The notes beneath the pieces are model-generated. The model had not been told where the DNA came from and did not search any database. It saw only the letters and a list, made by a program, of their open reading frames with translations. A program made the position numbers and the translations under genes. A stretch of 8,423 nt of DNA, from the NCBI GenBank assembly GCA_018666295.1, contig JABIZW010000102.1, positions 1-8,423 of the forward strand. Direction: 5' to 3'. This document shows positions 1-4,206 of the stretch, in pieces (within the stretch, counting starts at the first letter, position 1; every line of letters begins with the position of its first letter). This DNA comes from Halieaceae bacterium (GTDB lineage: Bacteria > Pseudomonadota > Gammaproteobacteria > Pseudomonadales > Halieaceae).

Positions 1-329
1 CCATGGTCTTCCTCTCTGAGCGCTATGGCGATCTCAGCGCCAGCCGAAACAGCAAAGGAGAAGCGTGTGTCCACGTCTTCATCACAGACGTAGAGGCTGG
101 TTGTCACCTTGCCACCCACCTGAGCTGGTGGGACGTTGAGGACACCGAAATCAGACCTGTCAGTCGAGCCAACCATAATCATATGTTCGCCGAGCCTTAG
201 TTGTGCGTGGGCCACCGTATCACCGGGTCCCTCAACACGAAAATGTATTTCGAAGCCAAACACGCTGCAAAGCCAGTCGATAGCAGCGTTGCAGTCTGCG
301 TACTTAATAGCAGGAATAATAAGCGACAT
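1..329 (-). CDS. VOC (glyoxalase/bleomycin-resistance fold) protein, partial
   Basis: This reading frame starts at ATG (329-327) and stays open to the left edge, so about 109 N-terminal residues are visible and the C-terminus is missing. It begins MSLIIPAIKYADCNAAIDWL and continues with a CSVFGFE segment. That is the usual first beta-alpha unit of vicinal-oxygen-chelate proteins, in which a residue near 'YxDxxxAIxWL...FGFE' opens a beta-alpha-beta-beta-beta module. HAQLRLGEHMIMVGS (41-55) is the next typical strand pair, and a second module starts near VTTSLYVCDEDVD (75-87). An AAGGA ribosome binding site lies at 344-340, ten bases before the ATG. The family includes glyoxalases, resistance proteins and many small proteins of unknown substrate; nothing here fixes the substrate. 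The family assignment is firm, the function unknown. Confidence 0.85.
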   Translation of the reverse strand, partial: MSLIIPAIKYADCNAAIDWLCSVFGFEIHFRVEGPGDTVAHAQLRLGEHMIMVGSTDRSDFGVLNVPPAQVGGKVTTSLYVCDEDVDTRFSFAVSAGAEIAIALREEDH

Positions 330-405
330 GTCACTGTGTTCCTTACACACTCGCTGGGTGGTGGTATCAACCCCGAGCGTTCAATTGAGCGAGATTTGTG
401 AGAGT

Positions 406-435
406 AGAATAGGGTTATGGCACTTTGGTGATCAA
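406..435 (-). promoter_or_regulatory. Candidate sigma70 promoter of the VOC gene
   Basis: On the minus strand, TTGATC (435-430) and TATTCT (411-406) each match four of six consensus bases and are separated by 18 bp. Transcription would begin near 399 and give a leader of about 70 nt before the VOC start codon. A near-perfect 14-bp palindrome centred on TCAATTGA (378-391) lies just downstream and could be an operator. This rests on motif matching only. Confidence 0.3.
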
Positions 436-451
436 GGTGTTTTGGTCGTCT

Positions 452-542
452 ACGCAAACATTACTGTCCTGAGTTTACGCTGACTCAGAGTTGAATTTTG
501 AGGAGCGGTAGGCGCGTCTTCAACTGGGACGTGTTTGCGTCC
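452..542. repeat. Nested inverted repeats, possible structured RNA or cruciform
   Basis: The outer arms are ACGCAAACA (452-460) and TGTTTGCGT (532-540), a perfect 9-bp complement. Between them lie two adjacent perfect hairpins: CTGAGT/ACTCAG (469-474 and 483-488, 8-nt loop) and AGTTGAA/TTCAACT (489-495 and 519-525, 23-nt loop). If all form together, the result is a three-way junction of about 90 nt. A competing small hairpin, GGACG-TGTTTG-CGTCC (527-542), uses the outer 3' arm. No tRNA T-loop or other known RNA signature was recognised. The pairing is seen in the sequence; any role as RNA or as a DNA site is inference. Confidence 0.4.
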
Positions 543-591
543 GAGCCATTATGGTCTGCCTATGGCTAAATCCGAGAACAGACAAATACCA

Positions 592-603
592 TCAGTTAAC
601 TGA
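592..603. repeat. Perfect 12-bp palindrome TCAGTTAACTGA
   Basis: The palindrome is symmetrical over all twelve bases. Its centre is 21 bp, about two helical turns, upstream of the centre of the first GTAAAG box. It does not share that box's sequence, so if it is an operator it probably serves a different protein. A 12-bp palindrome is expected about twice by chance in a window of this size. Confidence 0.35.
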
Positions 604-610
604 CCAAGAT

Positions 611-626
611 GTAAAGGAGCCTTTAC
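611..626. promoter_or_regulatory. Operator box 1, GTAAAGGAGCCTTTAC
   Basis: This is a perfect inverted repeat with 7-bp arms and a 2-bp centre. It overlaps the proposed -35 element (622-627) of the promoter for the membrane protein/XRE operon. The same GTAAAG-N4-CTTTAC pattern recurs 40 bp downstream. Size and symmetry fit a dimeric helix-turn-helix repressor, and the XRE protein encoded in the operon is the obvious candidate. Confidence 0.65.
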
Positions 627-650
627 TTTTATTTAAATGGGGCATAGGAT
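622..650 (+). promoter_or_regulatory. Candidate sigma70 promoter of the membrane protein/XRE operon
   Basis: TTTACT (622-627) and TAGGAT (645-650) each match four of six consensus bases, with an ideal 17-bp spacer. Transcription would begin near 657, inside operator box 2, leaving a leader of about 30 nt before the TTG start codon. The -35 element lies in box 1 and the -10 element ends one base before box 2. A protein bound to either box should therefore block RNA polymerase. Confidence 0.5.
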
Positions 651-666
651 GTAAAGGGTACTTTAC
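651..666. promoter_or_regulatory. Operator box 2, GTAAAGGGTACTTTAC
   Basis: This is an inverted repeat with perfect 6-bp arms GTAAAG/CTTTAC and a 4-bp centre, the same 16-bp length as box 1. Flanking bases are also shared (GAT before, TTTAT-like after), so the two boxes are direct repeats of a palindrome 40 bp apart. It covers the expected transcription start. Confidence 0.65.
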
Positions 667-671
667 TTTAT

Positions 672-687
672 GTAATAGGAGCTTAAC
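672..687. promoter_or_regulatory. Degenerate operator box 3, GTAATAGGAGCTTAAC
   Basis: Aligned to boxes 1 and 2, this segment keeps nine of the twelve arm bases of GTAAAG-N4-CTTTAC. It starts 21 bp after box 2, on the same face of the helix. It contains the AGGAG ribosome binding site (677-681) of the membrane protein gene. Part of the resemblance may be coincidence created by that AGGAG. Confidence 0.35.
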
Positions 688-688
688 T

Positions 689-1114
689 TTGAGTCGCAAT
701 GAAAATGGCAGCACAGATCTTAATACGAGGATTAATCAGTCGTCCGTCAGGTTGTTTCTAGGCACGATGGGCTGGGTAGCAACCACAGCCGTCTTAGCAT
801 TTGGACCAAAACTATGGTGGGAATTTGATCCATCAGTGACCTTGATCGCAATCGTCCTTAACCTCATCACAGGAGCGATCATGCTCGTGGCACAGTATAG
901 ACACCTGATGAGTATGGATGAGTTGCAAAAACAAACTCACCTTGAAGCAATGGCCATTACTTTGGGTGTCACCGCTATAGTGACGGTGACGTATGGAAAT
1001 CTGGAACCCGCAGGCGTTTTAGCGGATACCCGGCCTACCAATATTCTTTTTGTCACGGGTATTACCTACATCGTGGCGGTCATTGTGCTGTGGATGAGGC
1101 GCACGAGTGAATGA
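689..1114 (+). CDS. Four-helix inner-membrane protein coupled to an XRE regulator
   Basis: The product is 141 residues with four predicted membrane segments at about 21-40, 50-69, 86-103 and 119-137. The charged stretch between helices 2 and 3 reads MDELQKQTHLEAMAITLG (76-93), a type of motif I associate with small membrane proteins encoded next to short XRE regulators. The start is taken as TTG (689-691) because AGGAG (677-681) lies seven bases before it and the proposed transcription start is near 657. The upstream in-frame ATG at 551 would put the promoter and operators inside the coding region. The stop overlaps the next gene's start as ATGA, indicating translational coupling. Biochemical function is unknown; a sensor or modulator of the partner regulator is a guess. 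Confidence 0.8.
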   Translation: MSRNENGSTDLNTRINQSSVRLFLGTMGWVATTAVLAFGPKLWWEFDPSVTLIAIVLNLITGAIMLVAQYRHLMSMDELQKQTHLEAMAITLGVTAIVTVTYGNLEPAGVLADTRPTNILFVTGITYIVAVIVLWMRRTSE

Positions 1115-1311
1115 AAAACAAGCTGAAGGTGTTGAGAGCAGAGCGAAATTGGACCCAGGCTGACTTGGCTAGTGCACTGGATGTCACCCGACAGACAGTT
1201 AACGCGATTGAAAAAGGGAAATACGATCCTAGTCTACCCCTCGCGTTTAAAGTCGGGGCGTTGTTTGCAATGCCGATTGAGCAGATATTTTCGTACGCTG
1301 AAGACGCCTAA
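1111..1311 (+). CDS. Small XRE/Cro-CI family transcriptional regulator
   Basis: This 66-residue protein is almost entirely a helix-turn-helix domain. After the MKNKLKVLRAERNWTQADLA opening, the turn and recognition helix run through DVTRQTVNAIEKGKYDP (24-40). A C-terminal LAFKVGALFAMPIEQIF helix pair follows (44-60). The length and the 'RQTVNAIE.G.Y.PSL.LAFK' pattern are typical of stand-alone XRE regulators that often follow a membrane protein gene. Its ATG overlaps the TGA of the upstream gene (1111-1114), so the two should be made in step. There is no sensing domain, so any signal probably comes through the membrane partner or through protein level. Autoregulation through the GTAAAG-N4-CTTTAC boxes is inferred from their placement. 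Confidence 0.93.
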   Translation: MKNKLKVLRAERNWTQADLASALDVTRQTVNAIEKGKYDPSLPLAFKVGALFAMPIEQIFSYAEDA

Positions 1312-1315
1312 CTAC

Positions 1316-1335
1316 GCTTCAAACGGCCGTTAAGC
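1316..1335. terminator. Hairpin in a convergent intergenic gap, weak terminator candidate
   Basis: The 28-bp gap between the XRE gene and the convergent membrane protein gene holds GCTT/AAGC outer arms (1316-1319, 1332-1335) around AAC-GGCC-GTT (1322-1331), with a two-base bulge. Neither strand has a T-tract directly after it, so it is a poor intrinsic terminator. Its position between two convergent stop codons is the main argument. Confidence 0.3.
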
Positions 1336-1339
1336 TCGG

Positions 1340-1738
1340 TCACCAATGATCAACGAATATTTTTTTTGATTCATTTTGATTCTGCCGGAAGAAAAACAAG
1401 CTCAGCCCAACGAGGAGGGGTAGCGGTGCAAGTTGCCCCCAGGAGAATTCGGGTGCGAGTACGATGTAAATAGGGCCAAAGATGAGACATGAATTAGAAA
1501 AAACCAGCAGCGGGGAGACGGAAGACAGTGGGCGCTTGTGGCGCAGGTAGTTAAGGGCGAAGAAGGCTATAGACGCAAAGGCCGCTGAGCGGTTTACGAA
1601 AAGGTAAAGGGTTGCAGAGTGGGCCTCAAAGGGCTCGAGTCTAGGGTTCATAAAGAGCACCAAATTCAAGCCAAAAATAGGCAGTACTGCGACTAAAAGA
1701 AGTAGGAACGCAAAAAGTCCGATCGTGAGTCGCGCCAT
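1340..1738 (-). CDS. Unrecognised four-helix membrane protein
   Basis: The 132-residue product begins MARLTIGLFAFLLLLVAVLP. Hydrophobic segments lie at about 6-28, 41-65, 74-95 and 103-117, and the tail is polar and basic (FRQNQNESKKIFVDHW). The ATG at 1738-1736 is preferred because GAGGG lies five bases upstream; a TTG four codons earlier overlaps that site. A charged loop NPRLEPFEAH (31-40) separates the first two helices, and LRHKRP (65-70) follows the second. No family motif was recognised and no function is proposed. It converges on the XRE gene and sits alone, with no co-directional neighbour nearby. Confidence 0.75.
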   Translation of the reverse strand: MARLTIGLFAFLLLLVAVLPIFGLNLVLFMNPRLEPFEAHSATLYLFVNRSAAFASIAFFALNYLRHKRPLSSVSPLLVFSNSCLIFGPIYIVLAPEFSWGQLAPLPLLVGLSLFFFRQNQNESKKIFVDHW

Positions 1739-2098
1739 GAAAACCCTCAAAAGTTGTCGGCATTGACACCAAAGTAAGTCAGTACTCAGGGATGTGGCAA
1801 GGGGGGTTGCACCGGTTAAGTGATAACTGGGCCTCTTTTGACTGAGTGCCGTTGGACTATGGCGCGTCTTTGGAGTCAGGTCGGCGCAGCCTGTGGGCTC
1901 GCGTCTAAACTACTTTGTGAAGTCGGATCAGAGAATCGCGCTGCATCACAAGCCTGGCGTCAAAAACCAATTCCGTAGTCTCCTTAAGTCAGCAAGCGTA
2001 AGTAAAAAAAGGCGGATATTGATGGATATAGCCTGATATTAGAGTAATGTGGTGGCAGAGCGGCAAACATTTAATCGTCAGCTCGACTGGGGGAAGCA
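1739..2098. other. Gene-poor stretch with 10-bp-spaced GATAT repeats
   Basis: No convincing gene is seen here. A 39-codon ATG frame (1859-1978) has no ribosome binding site. On the minus strand, 1905-1988 reads as a 27-residue open segment containing ELVFDARLVMQRDS, faintly like the end of a LacI-type regulator; it could be a relic or chance. At 2014-2039 three GATAT units occur at 10-bp spacing. Confidence 0.5.
2014..2039. repeat. Three GATAT units at exact 10-bp spacing
   Basis: GGATAT (2014-2019), GGATAT (2024-2029) and TGATAT (2034-2039) share GATAT at a 10-bp period, so all three face the same side of the helix. Phased direct repeats of this kind are often binding sites for response regulators. 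They lie about 60 bp upstream of the possible small ORF at 2099. The match is short and may be chance. Confidence 0.35.
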
Positions 2099-2269
2099 GT
2101 GGATAATACTAATCTGAGCTGCGTGTTACTAAAGATGGAAAGGCGTTTTCTTGAGAAGCAAATCACTTGTTTGCTGACTAAATGGCATCGGCAGGGCCTT
2201 GAAAGCGACTTTAATAAGGCTATTAAATCAGTCGTAGAAGTGGTCGAAATAGAAGACGCTCGGCGCTAA
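2099..2269 (+). CDS. Possible small hypothetical protein (56 residues)
   Basis: A GTG-started frame follows a G-rich, purine-rich site (GGGGGAA, 2089-2095) at short spacing, after an in-frame TAA upstream. The product is charged and probably helical, with FLEKQITCLLTKWHRQGLES (16-35) and SVVEVVEIEDARR at the end. An internal ATG at 2135 would give 44 residues but has no ribosome binding site. A short GNRA-looped hairpin with a T-run follows (2295-2313). No family was recognised. The case for a real gene rests on composition, a weak ribosome binding site and the possible terminator, so it remains uncertain. Confidence 0.35.
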   Translation: MDNTNLSCVLLKMERRFLEKQITCLLTKWHRQGLESDFNKAIKSVVEVVEIEDARR

Positions 2270-2294
2270 GTACCGTTTAGCAGTTTGGACACTT

Positions 2295-2313
2295 TCTGGC
2301 GACAGACTTTTTT
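2295..2313 (+). terminator. Weak intrinsic terminator candidate
   Basis: A TCTG-GCGA-CAGA hairpin (4-bp stem, GNRA tetraloop) is followed one base later by six T residues. The stem is short, so efficiency would be low. Its place just after the small ORF (2099-2269) is what suggests a role. Confidence 0.3.
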
Positions 2314-2352
2314 GCAGACGGATATATTCCTGCGGGAGAAGTTTGCCTGAAA

Positions 2353-2706
2353 TTAAGCATCTAAGAGCCTTAGTGCATTCTCTGGTGGTCGCCCAATGAC
2401 GGCCTTCTTACCTGCAAACACGATGGGCCTCTCGATCAATATTGGGTGAGTTGCCATAGCGGCAATAAGTTCATCATCCGTTGATTCTTTGGAAAGTTTA
2501 AGCTCTTTAAACGCGGCTTCGTTGCGTCGCATAAGTTCAAACGGTGGAATCTTAAGTGCGATCAGGGCTGCTCTGATTTCCGTATCCGTTGGTGGATTCT
2601 CGAGGTATTTGACTTGAACCGGGTCGATCCCTCTTTCTTGGAGCAGGCCCAGCGTTACTCGTGATTTTGAGCAACGAGGATTATGCCAAATGGTGATGTG
2701 ATTCAT
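2353..2706 (-). CDS. ArsC/YfgD-family arsenate reductase-like protein
   Basis: The 117-residue thioredoxin-fold protein begins MNHITIWHNPRCSKSR, with the nucleophilic cysteine at residue 12 as in glutaredoxin-dependent ArsC. Family arginines are present: Arg60 or Arg61 in LMRRNE, Arg93 in ERPIV and Arg106 in IGRPPE. In the R773 enzyme the corresponding arginines help bind the oxyanion. The length is closer to E. coli YfgD (about 119) than to plasmid ArsC (about 141), and no arsR, arsB or acr3 gene is visible, so an arsenic role is not supported by context. AGGA lies seven bases before the ATG at 2706-2704. Longer in-frame extensions upstream read as non-protein sequence. It diverges from the SRPBCC gene across 165 bp. 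Confidence 0.92.
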   Translation of the reverse strand: MNHITIWHNPRCSKSRVTLGLLQERGIDPVQVKYLENPPTDTEIRAALIALKIPPFELMRRNEAAFKELKLSKESTDDELIAAMATHPILIERPIVFAGKKAVIGRPPENALRLLDA

Positions 2707-2757
2707 AATATCGTCCTGTTCGAGATGAGTGGCGTAACGGCCCAAATGATGATTAGC

Positions 2758-2768
2758 GCGAGTCTCGC
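2758..2768. promoter_or_regulatory. Inverted repeat GCGAG-T-CTCGC in the divergent gap
   Basis: This perfect 5-bp inverted repeat around a single base lies between the divergent ArsC-like and SRPBCC genes, about 50 bp before the ArsC-like start codon. It could be an operator. The short arms make this uncertain. Confidence 0.25.
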
Positions 2769-2802
2769 ACAAATCACACGACCATTTTAGAGCGCGGACG
2801 CA

Positions 2803-2830
2803 TTGCCGGCGAGCCGCTTTTTTCGATACT
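2803..2830 (+). promoter_or_regulatory. Candidate promoter of the SRPBCC gene
   Basis: TTGCCG (2803-2808) and GATACT (2825-2830) each match four of six sigma70 bases, with a 16-bp spacer. The transcript would begin near 2837 and carry about 35 nt before the ATG at 2872. Confidence 0.3.
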
Positions 2831-2871
2831 GTGAATCCTCGGCCGCTAACGGCACAAAAGGTACCAACAAA

Positions 2872-3255
2872 ATGGCGATAGAGATCAATCATGAATTCGC
2901 GGCATCCCCTGAGGCGCTCTGGAAAATTCTTGGAACACCTGATCGAGTCGATTGGGTACCGGGTGTGGAAAGTTGCTCCTTTGATGGCGAGGTGAGGTCT
3001 CTCGTTTTACCGGGTGCCGGAGCCATTAAAGAACGAATTTTGAAGCACGACGACGAGACGAGAACGCTAGAGTACTCATGTTTTGAAAGTCCCGGGTCGC
3101 TGGAGTCACATCATGCGCGAGTGCAGGTTATGGCGAGTGAGGCGGGCTGCCGGCTGGTGTGGCGAGCATCAGTCATACCCATGTCGATAGAGCCTTTTAT
3201 TGAAGGGAGTATGCACGGGTGCATAGAGCGCTTAGAAACGATTCTTCGATCCTAG
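2872..3255 (+). CDS. SRPBCC (START/polyketide-cyclase-like) protein
   Basis: This 127-residue protein is a single SRPBCC helix-grip domain. It opens with a strand, then SPEALWKILGTPDRVDWVPG (12-31), the family's usual 'spe.vW..l.d...wpgv' entrance. Strands follow, including AIKERILKHDDETRTLEYSC (51-70) and CRLVWRASVIPM (93-104), then a long C-terminal helix MHGCIERLETILRS (114-127). The fold makes a deep hydrophobic pocket for lipids or other small ligands; the ligand here is unknown. The ATG at 2872 is chosen because homology-like sequence starts there and AAAGG lies about ten bases upstream. The crotonase gene follows in the same direction after 78 bp, so cotranscription is possible but unproven. 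Confidence 0.88.
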   Translation: MAIEINHEFAASPEALWKILGTPDRVDWVPGVESCSFDGEVRSLVLPGAGAIKERILKHDDETRTLEYSCFESPGSLESHHARVQVMASEAGCRLVWRASVIPMSIEPFIEGSMHGCIERLETILRS

Positions 3256-3273
3256 AAGAAACAGCTTTTACTT

Positions 3274-3315
3274 AAGTTCGCCGCACATAAGGCGTGGCCT
3301 GCGGCTCAAGTTCGC
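3274..3315. repeat. Repeat cluster between the SRPBCC and crotonase genes
   Basis: AAGTTCGC occurs twice in direct orientation (3274-3281 and 3308-3315). Between and overlapping these, GCCGC (3280-3284) and GCGGC (3301-3305) form an inverted repeat with a 16-base spacer. There is no T-run, so it is not an obvious terminator. It may be a leader hairpin or an operator for the crotonase gene. Confidence 0.25.
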
Positions 3316-3333
3316 TGAGGGAGAACACTAATA

Positions 3334-4182
3334 ATGAACTACGAAACGATACTCTACGAGGTCGACAATGGCATTCTGACGATCACACTTAATCGTCCAG
3401 AGCGGCTTAATGCGTTTAATAACGAGATGCGCGATGAGGTCATTGCGGCACTCGATGCGGCCGACGCGGATGACGACGTAAAAGCGATTATTTTCACAGG
3501 TTCGGGACGCGCATTCTGTGCGGGTGCCGATCTTGGTGGCGGCGGTGACACGTTCAATTACAAGCCTAAGAGTGACGAGATCCCTCGTGATGGGGGAGGC
3601 TTACTCACGCTGCGGATTTTCGAATGCTTAAAACCGGTTATCTCTGCTTGTAACGGTCCGGCAGTCGGAATAGGCGCCACCATGCAGTGTGCGATGGATA
3701 TCCGACTGGCCAGTGACAATGCGAAGTACGGGTTTGTGTTCTCAAAGCGAGGAATTGTTCCTGAAGCGGCATCGAGCTGGTTTCTTCCTCGCGTGGTCGG
3801 CATCAGCACAGCATTAGAGTGGACGTTTTCGGGTCGAATTTTCAACGCTGAGGAGGCGTTAGAGAGAGGTTTTGTCAGGACTGTGTACGCCCCAGATGAA
3901 CTCCTGCCCGCCGCTCGGGCGCTGGCGGCAGAGTTCTGTAACGAGACGTCGGCTGTGTCAGTGGCGATGGCACGTCAAATGATGTGGAAGATGTTGGGTG
4001 CGGACCACCCGATGGAGGCGCATCAAATAGATTCGCGAGGCGTTTACTTCACCGGTAAGTCAGCGGATGCCCAAGAGGGGGTTAAATCCTTCTTGGAGAA
4101 GCGGCCTGCGCGTTATCCCGGAAAAGTGAGCAGTGATATGCCTGAGTTTTTCCCTTGGTGGGACGAGCGCGACTTTAACTAG
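3334..4182 (+). CDS. Enoyl-CoA hydratase/isomerase (crotonase) family protein
   Basis: The 282-residue protein shows the crotonase landmarks: LTITLNRPERLNAFNNEM (15-32), the oxyanion-hole segments SGRAFCAGADL (57-67) and CNGPAVGIGATM (106-117), and KRGIVPEAASSWFLPRVVG (138-156). Aligned by eye to mammalian enoyl-CoA hydratase, the catalytic Glu144 and Glu164 positions are Thr116 and Phe136. An acid is instead present at Glu144 of this protein, in VPEAASSW, where PaaG-type and other isomerases carry their single acidic residue. Isomerase-like or altered chemistry is therefore likelier than simple hydration. The C-terminus (FLEKRPARYPG...FFPWW) is typical of a subgroup annotated only as crotonase. 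A GGGAG site lies about ten bases before the ATG. It converges with the epimerase gene 16 bp away. Confidence 0.92.
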   Translation: MNYETILYEVDNGILTITLNRPERLNAFNNEMRDEVIAALDAADADDDVKAIIFTGSGRAFCAGADLGGGGDTFNYKPKSDEIPRDGGGLLTLRIFECLKPVISACNGPAVGIGATMQCAMDIRLASDNAKYGFVFSKRGIVPEAASSWFLPRVVGISTALEWTFSGRIFNAEEALERGFVRTVYAPDELLPAARALAAEFCNETSAVSVAMARQMMWKMLGADHPMEAHQIDSRGVYFTGKSADAQEGVKSFLEKRPARYPGKVSSDMPEFFPWWDERDFN

Positions 4183-4206
4183 TGTCGCGAGACAGGGCCT
4201 ATTTTT
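4183..4206 (+). terminator. Possible short terminator after the crotonase gene
   Basis: Immediately after the stop codon, TGTC-GCGA-GACA (4183-4194) forms a 4-bp stem with a GNRA tetraloop, and a run of five T (4202-4206) follows seven bases later. The stem is weak and the T-run is displaced into the end of the opposing gene. It fills almost the whole convergent gap. Confidence 0.25.

Larger units (their letters stand above)
345..610. other. Gene-free region upstream of the membrane protein/XRE operon
   Basis: No convincing coding sequence is seen between the VOC ribosome binding site and the operator boxes. Several frames are open, but they lack ribosome binding sites and protein-like composition. 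The stretch holds the candidate VOC promoter, the TCAATTGA-centred palindrome, the nested inverted repeats at 452-542, and a perfect 12-bp palindrome at 592-603. Confidence 0.6.

Noticed and set aside
136..483. Open frames on both strands around 136-483
   Set aside because: They overlap the VOC gene or its promoter region and give no recognisable protein. The VOC frame is the one with motifs and a ribosome binding site.
452..540. tRNA or tRNA-like gene
   Set aside because: The nested stems resemble a cloverleaf in outline, but there is no T-loop sequence, no anticodon arm of the right size, and the outer stem is 9 bp with long unpaired joints.
551..688. N-terminal extension of the membrane protein from ATG 551
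   Set aside because: It would translate the operator boxes and promoter, has no ribosome binding site, and reads as composition unlike the rest of the protein. TTG 689 has a good AGGAG.
1859..1978. 39-residue plus-strand ORF beginning MARLWSQVGA
   Set aside because: No ribosome binding site, no recognisable promoter and no protein-like conservation signal.
2707..2892. Upstream extension of the ArsC-like protein
   Set aside because: The frame is open, but the extension overlaps the divergent gene's start, and the family begins directly at the strand before the HNPRCSKSR motif, with AGGA before ATG 2706.
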